NCBI GenBank assembly: GCA_009667805.1
Contig: CM019065.1
Coordinates: 151,006,101 to 151,070,100, forward strand
DNA: 64,000 bases
Direction of reading: 5' to 3'
DNA from: Leptobrachium leishanense
Lineage: Eukaryota > Chordata > Amphibia > Anura > Megophryidae
A model generated the notes under the pieces. The model was not told the origin of the DNA, ran no database searches, and was given only the letters and a program-made list of their open reading frames with translations. Both the position numbers and the translations under genes were made by a program. Below, piece after piece: positions 22,905 through 33,800 of the stretch; position 1 is the first letter of the stretch; every line of letters starts with the position of its first letter.

Positions 22905-25769
22905 TTTATACTGTTGACAACTCCATAAAGTTCACCCCATTGCAGAATCCTAGCTCCCCAGCCACATTTGATTTCCTTTCTGGTACTATTGAGATCCCAT
23001 TCAGTAAAACAATTATTGTTGCTGGATTCTACCGCCCACCAAGTTCCCCAGTGCAATCCCTTTCTGACATAACCCAAATTCTTAGTAAATTAGTCGCTCA
23101 AAACCAAAAAAATGAACTGCTGGTCCTCGGCAACTTTAATATTGATTGTCTGAATCCTAAAAACAATAAACACTGCTCACTGTTTAAGGCTTTGCAGCTA
23201 ACACAATTAATCTCCTCCCCCACTCGCATTAATATGAAAAGCCCTAACCACACCTTGCTGGACTGGATTCTCTCCTCATGTCCTGATCGAATACAGGAGG
23301 CAGGCGTTCTCGCTAACAGTTTCAGTGATCACTGCCTAGTGTACTGTGTGCACAAAATAAGGGCCACAAAATGTCCACCAAAGGTAATAATCACCAGGTC
23401 TTTCAAGAAATTTAATCTTGAATCCTTCCTAAATGATCTCAAACAGCTCCCATGGTACAGACTAAACCTAATCCCAGACCTGGACTGTGCAATTGAATAC
23501 TTTCAAGCCGAGCTCCTGAAAGTCTGGAACACCCATACCCCACTGCGCAAAGTGCGAGTAAAAGGGGCCCATCTCCCCTGGGTTACAGCTGACCTCACGC
23601 ATATGTACCAGTTTAGAGACTCCCTGTGGTCAAAGTTCAAGAGTACTGGATCCATGAACGATCACTGTGAATACCGAAAATGCCAGAATGAATGCACAAA
23701 ACAAACAAAAATGGCTAAAGCCCAATACTTCAATGAAAATTTAAACAATAACATATCAAACCCCAGAAATTTTTGGAAAATCATAAGTAACATACAAGCA
23801 CCCCCCGTCCACTCCCAACCAGCTGCTTTAAAAGTAAACAACCAAACTGTACAACACCCCCTAGATCTAGCAAATGCTTTTAATAATTTTTTTGTTGGAT
23901 GCGCCACCACCCTGATTGCTAAGCTAGGAAATGACACGCAATCAGAAAGGCCGCACGCAGGTCAGGACCCACCAACAGTGAAAAGACCCCGTAACCCAGA
24001 GAAATTCAGTTTTAGACCAGTGCCTGTCAGTGCCATCACCAAACTTCTCCATAGCCAAAAAATGAAATACCAGTCTGGACCTGATCAAATCCCAGCAATG
24101 CTGCTGAAAATCAGTGCACCAGCAATTGCAAAACCTGTTGCAACCCTGATTAATGAATCACTGGCGACTGGATACATACCCAAACTCTGGAAGACTGCAA
24201 GGGTGGTACCTATCCATAAAAGTGGAGACAATACTTTGGTATCCAACTACCGCGCAATATCACTGCGCCCTGTAATGTCAACAATTCTGGAAAAATGTGT
24301 CTACACTCAATTACGTGATTATTATCAGTATCAGAACTATTTAACCCCAGATCAATCAGGCTTTCGTCCAAACCATTCAACTACAACTGCCCTTTTAAAA
24401 GTTTGTAATGATATCCAAGCGGGCATGGAACAAGGAAATCTAACTGGAGCCATCTTCCAGGCTTTTGCCAAGGCTTTTGACACAGTAGACCATGGCATCC
24501 TATTACAAAAACTTAAGAACTCTGGTATTGGTGATAGTACATTAACCTGGTTCCAATCATATGTGTCTGATAGGTCTCAATTTGTGTCCATTTCTGACAG
24601 CACTTCCCTTCCCCTCCCAGTCACGTGCGGTGTACCCCAAGGCTCGATACTTGGCCCCCTGCTATTCACAATATTCATAAACGATCTGCCCAATGTCTGC
24701 AAAGCTTCAACTGTACACATGTACGCAGATGACACTGTAATCTATACCAGCAAACCAAATCTCCCACAGCTGGAGGCAGTGCTGCAAGAACAATTCACAG
24801 GGGTAGAAAAGTAGATCGCAAATAACAAACTTTTTCTAAATACTGACAAAACTGTTACAATGCTCTTTGGAACCACACCTAAACTACACAAATTGCAAAC
24901 ACCCCATCTATGTGTTGGGACAAAATCAAATGGCACGCTGACCACAGTCACTTCTCTCAAATATCTAGGTATGTGGTTAGACCTAAATCTATCTTTTGGC
25001 CCCCATATCGAAAAACTCTCATCTAAACTCTACCCAAAACTAGGTGCCCTGTACAGAGACAAATCCTGCCTGAGCCCCGCGGTAAGAAAGCAGATTGTAC
25101 AACAAATGCTTATGCCAGCGATTGAATACGGAGATGTAGTGTATGCAGCCGCCCCACAAACACACCTCCAGAAACTTACTACATTGTATAACTCATTCTG
25201 TCGCTTTGTGCTACAATGTAACTATATGACACACCATTGTGACATGTTAAAAGAACTAAACTGGCCATCACTGGACTCTAGACGCACCCTTCACCTTTCC
25301 AACCTGGTGTTTAAGAGCTTTTCTGGGAAGCTACCACCCTACCTGAATATGCTGCTTCCCCCAGCAGTTCCCTCATCCTATAACCTCAGATCCAGGACCA
25401 GCACCTTACTTGCAATACCGCAATACAAAAAGAAAATGGCTCGATCCTCATTTTCCTACAGAGCACCGCAAATATGGAATAACCTCCCAGACACCGTCAA
25501 ATCTTCCCTCAGTCTAAAGTCCCTTAAGACTTCCCTATTAACATACCTCAATACGAAATGCACCTGTAAACATGTAACATAAAGACTTTATTTCCTACAT
25601 ATTTATTTTTCTGTTAATCTGTATATTTGGTCTTGTCTTAATATCTTGCATTTTACTATTTTGTATTTCTGTAACCACTCAATGTTCTCGAACCCAGGAC
25701 ATACTTGAAAACGAGAGAAATCTCAATGTATCCCTCCTGGTAAAATCCTTTATAAATAAATAAATAAAT
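22905..25769 (+). mobile_element. L2-type LINE, 5'-truncated
   Basis: The coding part is described separately. The 3' region (25583-25769) includes GAACCCAGGACATACTTG and GAGAAATCTCAATGTATCCC and ends in TATAAATAAATAAATAAATA, a simple tail. The same 3' region recurs at about 57318-57770. It lies between two pieces of repeat A. Confidence 0.8.
22913..25582 (+). pseudogene. L2-type LINE endonuclease-RT, one stop codon
   Basis: The frame encodes the C-terminal part of an APE-type endonuclease (VAGFYRPPSS, LVLGNFNID, SFSDHCLVYC), a linker, and a reverse transcriptase with SGPDQIPAMLLK, SNYRAISLRPVMSTILEK, DQSGFRPNHST, KAFDTVDHGIL, CGVPQGSILGPLLF and MYADDTVIY. A TAG at 24812-24814 interrupts it where a Trp is expected (after FTGVEK), after which the same frame runs on to 25582 through NKLFLNTDKT and IEYGDVVYAAA. 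Motif A reads [11 protein letters not shown], so the catalytic Asp of the usual FLDF is Ala. The start is missing, as the hAT lies directly upstream. Inactive copy; CR1/L2 group, exact clade uncertain. Confidence 0.85.
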
Positions 25770-25842
25770 AGCAGCATACAGATTCTACATACTGCAGGGT
25801 TGCATTTTTCATGCACTGCCCATCAGCATGAATAAATTATAC

Positions 25843-27008
25843 AGATCATGTCAGACTAACCTAATTACGTTCTATGAGGAAGTAAGTAGAAGTATAGATC
25901 AGGGGGTCGCAGTGGATGTGATTTACTTAGATTTTGCCAAAGCTTTCGACACAGTTCCACACAAAAGGTTACTACTTAAATTAAGAAAAAATGGTCTAGA
26001 TGAAAATACTTGTTCTTGGATAGAAAACTGGCTAAAAGATAGGGTACAGAGAGTGGTCATAAATGGTACATTTTCAAGATGGACACCAGTGGTAAGTGGT
26101 GTCCCTCAGGGGTCTGTTATAGGACCAATACTATTCAATTTATTATAAATGACCTTGAGATAGGCATTGAAAGTCATGTATCAGTATTTGCAGATGACAC
26201 AAAGCTAGGAAAAGTAATACAATGTGAGCAGGATGTTACTTCGCTGCAGAGGGATTTAGATAAATTGGGGGACTGGGCACTTAAATGGCAGATGAAATTT
26301 AATCTAGATAAATGTAAAGTTATGCACTTTGGAGTGAAGAACACACAAGCAATTTATACCGTAAATGGTACGGAGTTAGGGAAATCCAAGCAGGAGAAGG
26401 ATTTGGGAATAATCATAGACTTCAAACTAAGTAACAATGTGCAATGTCAAACAGCAGCCGCCAAGGCCAGCAAAGTACTGGCATGCATTAAAAGGGGAGT
26501 TCACTCACGGGATGAAAACATAATTTTGCCTCTGTATAAATCAATGGTCAGGCCGCACCTTGAATATGCCGTGCAATTTTGGGCACCTGTCTTAAAAAAA
26601 GATATTATATCGTTAGAAAAAGTGCAGAGACGGGCAACTAAATTAATAAGGGGGATGGAAGGGTTAAGTTATGAGGAAAGACTAACAAGCTTAAACCTGT
26701 TTAGTTTAGAGAAAAGGCGCCTTAGAGGGGATCTGATAACCTTATATAAATATATACGGGGCCATTATCAACCATTGTCTGATAACCTATTCATTAACAG
26801 GACTATACATAGGACAAGGGGTCATCCATTTAGACTGGAAGAAAGAAAATTTAGCTTAAAGCATAGGAAGGGTTATTTTACGGTGAGAACAATAAAGCTG
26901 TGGAATTCTCTGCCTGTTGAGGTGGTTGGGTCAGAGTCTGTACAGACTTTTAAAAAACGACTGGATGACTTCCTGCAGACACAGAATATTAAGGGTTATA
27001 ATATTTAA
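25843..27008 (+). pseudogene. CR1 LINE reverse transcriptase, second copy
   Basis: Begins inside the reverse transcriptase at [12 protein letters not shown] and shows [44 protein letters not shown] and the C-terminal LWNSLPVEVV. At about 26143 it reads CAATTTATTATAAATG where the copy at 5351 has one more T, which breaks the frame between the PQGS and FADD motifs. It lacks the nonsense codon of the other copy (CAA here) and has a better preserved C-terminus. Inactive because of truncation and frameshift. Confidence 0.88.
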
Positions 27009-27219
27009 TATGTGGGTAATAGCTTCTCGATCCAAGGAGAAATCTGACTGCCATTCTGGGGTCAAGAAGGAATTTTTTCCCAGTATGTTGCATATTGGCG
27101 AGCGCTTCAGACTGGGTTTTTTGCCTTCTTTTGGATCAACAGCAGTAGGTTATGTGGGAGAGGCTGAACCCGATGGACGCATGTCTTTTTTCAGCCTATA
27201 TAACTATGTAACTATGTAA
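25843..27219 (+). mobile_element. CR1-type LINE, 5'-truncated
   Basis: Coding part above, then the same 3' region as the copy at 5490-7318, ending TATGTAACTATGTAA. It interrupts repeat A between AATAAATTATA and ATATGTTTCAGGAAAACATG. Confidence 0.85.
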
Positions 27220-27565
27220 TATGTTTCAGGAAAACATGGCCGACCTAGCAACCCTAAGGTAGCGTCTCTAAAACATTGAGTAGTATATAATATGCACCAA
27301 AAGAATCTGACTCACAAACTGAGAGCAATCATGTGTTGCTCTCACGGATAATACATGAAAGATGTAGCCTTCCAATTCCCAAAAATCTTTCATGCATTAC
27401 CCGCTACACAAATATAAGTATTTTTTGTGTGTGAATTCTCACTACATGCTGTGTTTCACTAAGTGCCACTATTGACTACATTTGTAGTTATTTGCACAAA
27501 AGCACTGGTGCATACATGTCTCTTTTTTATTATTGTATGCTACATATTATTACTGTTGCTATTTT

Positions 27566-28494
27566 TTTAAGCTACCTGCTGTCTCATGCCTCCAGTGAGT
27601 TCCTAGTGTGTTGCCCTTGGTGTCTCTGTATCTCGTTCTTATGTGCATCTTTCTCTCCTCCCTACCTTGTTTTTTCAATCAGCCCCTCACCTGCACTTCT
27701 CTTTGTTTCTGTGAACCTACGGCCAGGGCCAGCCCATGCCATTGTGCTGCCTGGAGCTATGGATGAAATGCTGCCCTTCCCCCCAAAAAAACACATGGCA
27801 TGTATGAGCGTATTACAGAGCTCCAAAGTAATAAACTCACAGTAATGTGCATTGTGTAGGAGTGTAATACAGAGCACCACATATACTACATATATACAGC
27901 CGCATTCTCCATGTACCCTCTGCATTTATATAATGAGGCTGTATAAATGTATCTTATGTATTACTACATTTATACAGTCTCATTCTCTATATAAATACAC
28001 AGACCATGTATACTCAGGCATACCCCAGATATATATATACCCAGAGACCCCAGATACATGTATACCCATAGAGACTGCTTGTAGAAAACAAAAATGCTTT
28101 CAACTTGAGTGTCCAAAAAATGTGGCACTCCGTAGACGCGTAGGGTGACTACACAAATTCAAAAATAAACCATTTGATGCTCTTTATTGATAATATAATA
28201 ATATGTAAAATGTGTGGTTACACACAGGTACTAATCACTCTTCACACATGTTTGCTTATTTCATTCATATGGGTCTACCATGCATTCGGTGGAATTGCAA
28301 GGCCCCAATTGTAATGGGGTCAATGGATAACTAAAGTGTCTGGATATACCAATTGTTTGGCTAATTAGCCATTGCACAATATTTCCATATGGGGGGTTCA
28401 TTTGGAAAAGATTGGCTTCAAGTAAGTTAGACTCCTGAAGTAGCGTGCTGATGGTTTGCCAGCATGTGGTCCCACTATCTTGCCAGCTCACATA
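27566..28494. other. Intergenic with hAT-like start
   Basis: No gene recognised. CAGGGCCAGCCCATGCCATT at 27724 looks like a hAT 5' terminus. About 27790-27890 carries, inverted, the GAGCTCTGTGATACGCTCATA-type module found in the hAT elements at 2958, 48545 and 59759. About 27890-28070 is rich in TATATA/ATACCC steps. No right terminus matching 27724 was found. Confidence 0.4.
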
Positions 28495-28725
28495 TTTTAT
28501 ATATTGCCCCTAGCTCACATTTAATATATTGACCCCCAGCTCACATTAATATATTGCCCCCAGCTCACATATTTTATATATTGCCCCAGCTCACATTTAG
28601 TATATTGCCCCAGCTCACATGTATATATTGCCCCAGCTCACATTTTTCATATATTGCCCCCAGCTCACAAGGATATATTGCCCCCAGCTCACATTTATAT
28701 TTTGCCCTAGCTCACATTTAATACA
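28495..28725. repeat. Minisatellite, CAGCTCACAT-ATATTGCCCC units
   Basis: Tandem units of about 26-36 bp, each with TATATTGCCCC followed by CAGCTCACAT. This is the reverse complement of the unit in the arrays at 19490-20085 and 20885-22258 (GGGGCAATAT and TGTGAGCTG). The array lies upstream of a hAT-type terminus at 29027. Confidence 0.85.
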
Positions 28726-29027
28726 GGTGGTCCCAATCGGTCTCCTCTGCCAGTGCCCCTACGAGTGCTTTTCTTCCTTCGAAGAAGGAAAAGGATGTAG
28801 CTCAGCCGCTCGCCTGGGAACCACGCACAAGCCGTGGTCTCACAAGATCCTGGAGTTCACAAGATCTTGTGAACTCCGCAATCTCACGAGATCGCGGCTG
28901 GTGGATCCCAGGCGAGCAGTGAATCTTCATGCCGGCGGTTGCTCGTAGGAAGAAAATCACTCAGCGGGTCGGTAATATTTTCTTGGGGGGGGTTGCCCCT
29001 TTGCCCCACCCCACAGATCCGCCACTG
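28726..29027. mobile_element. hAT 3' end
   Basis: Ends CCACAGATCCGCCACTG, complement of a CAGTGGCGGATCTG-type hAT start, like the CAGTGGCG start at 20464. The interior has inverted pairs around 28840-28900 (CACAAGATC, CTCACGAGATC). The corresponding left end was not identified, so the target duplication cannot be tested. Confidence 0.5.
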
Positions 29028-29099
29028 GGAAGTAGCCATCAGAAGACGGGTACACTGTGGTTATAAAGGGACAGACATGTGCAGCAGCAATATTCAGGT

Positions 29100-29165
29100 T
29101 ACAGTAGTTACTGTCATTTATACAGCGCCAGCATATTTCATAGCGCTTTTAAATGGGGGAGCACA
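29100..29165 (-). mobile_element. SINE-like 3' end, inverted
   Basis: ATTTATACAGCGCCAGCATA then CATAGCGCTTTTAAATGGGG is the reverse complement of the 3' portion of the repeats at 8592-8745 and 17647-17804. Confidence 0.5.
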
Positions 29166-29369
29166 TACATGAAATGTACATGATAAATGAGGATAGACAA
29201 CCCTGCCTGTAGGATAACTGTCCAGCTAATACATCAGGTAAGCTGTGGTGTTTAGACGATGGTCAACTGGGGAAAATATCGACCCCCACACCACTACATC
29301 ACCAAAAACCAGCCTGAATAGTTGATACAAGGCAGGATTTGATCCATGCTTTCATGCTGTTTACATCAA

Positions 29370-30020
29370 ATTCTGACCCTACCATCTGAATGTCGCAGCT
29401 GAAATTAAGACTCATCAGACCAGGTAAAATTTTTCCACTCTTCTATTGTCCAATTGTGGTGCGCCTGTGTGAATTGTACAGTTTCCTGTTCTTAGCTGAC
29501 AGAAGTGGCACCTAGTGTGGTCTGCTGCTGCTGTAGCCATCTGCTTCAAGGTTCGATGTGTTGTGCATCAGAGATTGTATTCTGCATACCTTGGTTGTAA
29601 CGAGTGGTTATTTGAGTTACCGTCGCCTTAGTATCATATCGAACCAGTCTGCCCATTCTCCTCTGACTTCTGACATCAACAAGGTATTTTCATCCACACT
29701 ACTGCCGCTCATTGGATATTTTCTCTTTTTCGGACCATTCTCTGTAAACCATAGAGATGGTTGTGTGTGAAAATCCCAATAGATCAGCAGTTTTTTTAAA
29801 TACTCAGAACAGCCCTCCTGGCACCAACAACCATGCCACGTTCAAAGTCACTTAAATCCTCTTTCTTCTCCATTTTGATGCTCAGTTTGAACTTCAGTGA
29901 GTCATCTTCACCACATCTAGATCCCTAAAAGCACTGAGTTGCTGCCATGCGATTGGCTGATTAGCAATTTGTGGTAATAACCAATTGAACAGGTGTACCT
30001 AATAAAGTGGCCGGTGTGTG
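29370..30020. repeat. Conserved vertebrate dispersed repeat
   Basis: I recognise this from fish and amphibian genomes: it contains TTGTAACGAGTGGTTATTTG, GGTTGTGTGTGAAAATCCC, AACCATGCCACGTTCAAAG and ends AGGTGTACCTAATAAAGTGG. No coding frame is visible. It is probably a non-autonomous DNA transposon, but I cannot assign the superfamily from the ends. Confidence 0.6.
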
Positions 30021-30840
30021 TATATTTATTTGCTCCTTCCAGTTCCAGTGTCGTAACATCATATGGTCTTTGTCTTGCTGTCAGAAAATTCCCATTTCAC
30101 ACTGCAGAAAATTGAAACAATATACAAAAGTCAAGTATAAGCCTGTTATCATTTTAATTGGCAGTTTGATTAATGGACTTGACAGAGTGGTGAATCAATC
30201 TGCAAAGAACAGCTGTTCAGATCTTTGGAGTAACTGACATACCTCCCAAAATTACAAGTGCTCAAGTTGCGTATTTTAATTTCTTTTTAGGGAATGATGC
30301 TGGTTATATGTTAATTCCAGGCATTTTCGTTCAGTAGTTTTTTTTGCAAATAACGTTTCAATTTTGACACTTTGAAGCATATATTGTTTTTTTGGGTTTT
30401 TTTTACCCCGTTCGTCGGCTTGTCGGCTTTTTCCAGTGGCTGCTCTGCGCTGTGATCGGCGGCTCGTCGATTTTTTTCCAGCAGGTTTTCGGCGGGTGTT
30501 CATGGGCATTGCGGAGAGTTTTCCCTGTACTCAAGATACCCTGGGGTGAATGCTGAATTCACCACAGGGTGGGCAACTTTGATTCCTCAAAGTGTGGGGA
30601 ACAAGAGACAATAACACCCTTAATCTATTTTGTAACTGTGTTTGAATCAAAATGCAATTTACGTCAAGCTCAGAGAGTTCTATTTTTTTTGCCAATTCAT
30701 GTTGATTTTTAATATTTATTAAGGACATTAATAATTCTTGACTTACACCAACGTACATGATCAAAAAGGTCACTAAAACAATATATGATAAAAGACTCCA
30801 CTCTTTTTTAAAGACTTTGACATTTTACAAATGTTCATAA
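30021..30840. other. Intergenic, nothing assigned
   Basis: AT-rich, no repeat family recognised. A short minus-strand frame at 30276-30509 is rich in Lys/Arg (MPMNTRRKPAGKKS at its start) but has no recognisable domain, and nothing around it supports a gene. Confidence 0.4.
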
Positions 30841-33800
30841 TCTATAACATAAAACAGAGGCAGCGTGTCTGTCGCCACACTGCTGTCTGCGCATGCGACG
30901 CATCAAACAGCCGCGGCACGCGCCTCTGCCACTGCGGTTGGATGCGGGGTGCGCGCACATCAAACCACCGCAGCCGGCGTGTGCCAACATTGATTGTGCT
31001 CAGTGTCTTGGCCATTGCCGTGTCCTTGCCCCGCCCCACAACACTCACTACGAACTTGGTGATGGACGTTTACACGGTATGTCTGTTATGCCGTGGGGTC
31101 CCATGAGCTTGCAATCTATCCCATGAATTTACAATCTATCCCATGAGTTTACAATCTAAGGGGTCCCATAAGCTTGCAATCTATCCCATGAATTTACAAT
31201 CTAAAGGGTCCCATGAGTTTACAATCTAAAGGGTCCCATGAGTTTACAATCTAAGGGGTCCCATGAGTTTACAATCTATCCCATGAGTTTACAATCTAAG
31301 GGGTCCCATGAGCTTACAATCTATCCCATGAGCTTACAATCTATCCCATGAGTTTACATCTATGTGGTCCCATGAGTTTACAATCTATCCCATGAGTTTA
31401 CAATCTAAATGGGTCCCATGAGTTTACAATCTAAAGGGTCCCATGAGTTTACAATCTAAAGGGTCCCATGAGTTTACAATCTAAGGGGTCCCATGAGTTT
31501 ACAATCTATCCCATGAGTTTACAATCTAAGGGGTCCCATGAGCTTACAATCTATCCCATGAGCTTACAATCTATCCCATGAGTTTACATCTATGTGGTCC
31601 CATGAGTTTACAATCTATCCCATGAGTTTACAATCTAAATGGGTCCCATGAGTTTACAATCTATCCCATGAGTTTACAATCTAAGGGGTCCCATGAGCTT
31701 ACAATCTATCCATGAGCTTACAATCTATCCTATGAGTTTACATCTATGTGGTCCCATGAGTTTACAATCTATCCCATGAGCTTACAATCTAAATGGGTCC
31801 CATGAGTTTACAATCTAAAGGGTCCAATGAATTTACAATCTAAGGGGTCCCATGAGCTTGCAATCTAAGTGGTCCCATGAGCTTACAATCTATCCCATGC
31901 GTTTACAATCTAAGGGGTCCCATGAGTTTATACTCTAAGGGGTCCCATGAATTTACAATCTAAGTGGTCCCATGAGCTTACACTCTATCCCATGAGTTTA
32001 CAATCTAAGTGGTCCCATGAGTTTACATTCTATCCCACGAGTTTACAATCTATGTGGTCCCATGAGTTTACAATCTATCCCATGAATTTACAATCTATCC
32101 CATGAGTTTACATCTAAGTGGTCCCATGAGTTTACATCTATGTGGTCCCATGAGTTTACAATCTATCCCATGAGTTTACAATCTAAGTGGTCCCGTGAGT
32201 TTACAATCTATCCCATGAGTTTACAATCTATGTGGTCCCATGAGTTTACAATCTATCCCATGAGCTTACAATCTATCCCATGAGTTTACATCTATGTGGT
32301 CCCATGAGTTTACAATCTATCCCATGAGTTTACAATCTAAATGGGTCCCATGAGTTTACAATCTAAAGGGTCCAATGAATTTACAATCTAAGGGGTCCCA
32401 TGAGCTTGCAATCTAAGTGGTCCCATGAGCTTACAATCTATCCCATGCGTTTACAATCTAAGGGGTCCCATGAGTTTATAATCTAAGGGGTCCCATGAAT
32501 TTACAATTTAAGTGGTCCCATGAGCTTACACTCTATCCCATGAGTTTACAATCTAAGTGGTCCCATGAGCTTACATTCTATCCCACGAGTTTACAATCTA
32601 TGTGGTCCCATGAGTTTACAATCTATCCAATGAATTTACAATCTATCCCATGAGTTTACATCTAAGTGGTCCCATGAGTTTACAATCAATCCCATGAATT
32701 TACAATCTAAAGGGTCCCATGAGTTTACAATCTAAAGGGTCCCATGAGTTTACAATCTATCCCATGCGTTTACAATCTAAGCGGTCCCATGAGCTTACAA
32801 TCTATCCCATGAGTTTACAATCTAAGGGGTCCCATGAGTTTACAATCTATCCATGAGTTTACAGTCTAAGGGGGTCCCGTGAGTTTACAATCTAAGTGGC
32901 CCCATGAGCTTACAATCTATCCCATGAGTTTACATCTATGTGGTCCCATGAGTTTACAATCTATCCCATGAGTTTACAATCTAAGTGGTCCCATGAGCTT
33001 ACAATCTATCCCATGAGTTTACAATCTATGTGGTCCCATGAGTTTACAATCTATCCCATGAGTGTACAATCTATCCCATGAGTTTACATCTAAGTGGTCC
33101 CATGAGTTTACAATCAATCCCATGAATTTCCAATCTAAGGGGTCCCATAAGCTTGCAATCTATCCCATGAATTTACAATCTAAAGGGTCCCATGAGTTCA
33201 CAATCTAAAGGGTCCCATGAGTTTACAATCTAAGGGGTCCCATGAGTTTACAATCTATCCCATGCGTTTACAATCTAAGTGGTGCCATGAGCTTACAATC
33301 TATCCCATGAGTTTACAATCTAAGGGGTCCCATGAGTTTACAATCTATCCATGAGTTTACAGTCTAAGGGGGTCCCGTGAGTTTATAATCTAAGTGGCCC
33401 CATGAGTTTACAATCTATCCCATGAGTTTACATCTATGTGGTCCCATGAGTTTACAATCTATCCCATGAGTTTACAATCTATCCCATGAGTTTACATCTA
33501 TGTGGTCCCATGAGTTTACAATCTATCCCATGAGTTTACAATCTATCCCATGAGTTTACATCTAAGTGGTCCCATGAGTTTACAATCAATCCCATGAATT
33601 TACAATCTAAAGGGTCCCATGAGTTTACAATCTAAAGGGTCCCATGAGTTTACAATCTATCCCATGCGTTTACAATCTAAGGGGTCCCATGAGCTTACAA
33701 TCTATCCCATGAGTTTACAATCTAAGGGGTCCCATGAGTTTACAATCTATCCATGAGTTTACAGTCTAAGGGGTCCCGTGAGTTTACAATCTAAGTGGCC

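Larger units (their letters stand above)
19015..27565. mobile_element. Composite inverted-repeat element with nested insertions
   Basis: Outer arms match as inverted repeats. The left arm (about 19015-19046 and 20114-20250) contains TGTGCAAATAACTAC and ACACAGCATGTAGTGAG; the complement lies at about 27400-27565. The core is repeat A, now in three pieces: about 20305-20460, 25770-25842 and 27220-27255. The gaps are filled by a Helitron (19047-20113), a hAT (20464-22904), an L2-type LINE (22905-25769) and a CR1 (25843-27219). Removing them leaves an element well under 1 kb. Its superfamily is unknown. Confidence 0.65.

Noticed and set aside
28261..28491. Frame of 76 codons on the minus strand
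   Set aside because: No recognisable motif and no related frame elsewhere in the window.
30276..30509. Small basic protein on the minus strand
   Set aside because: Only 77 codons, composition-biased, no domain, and no supporting splice or promoter signals.
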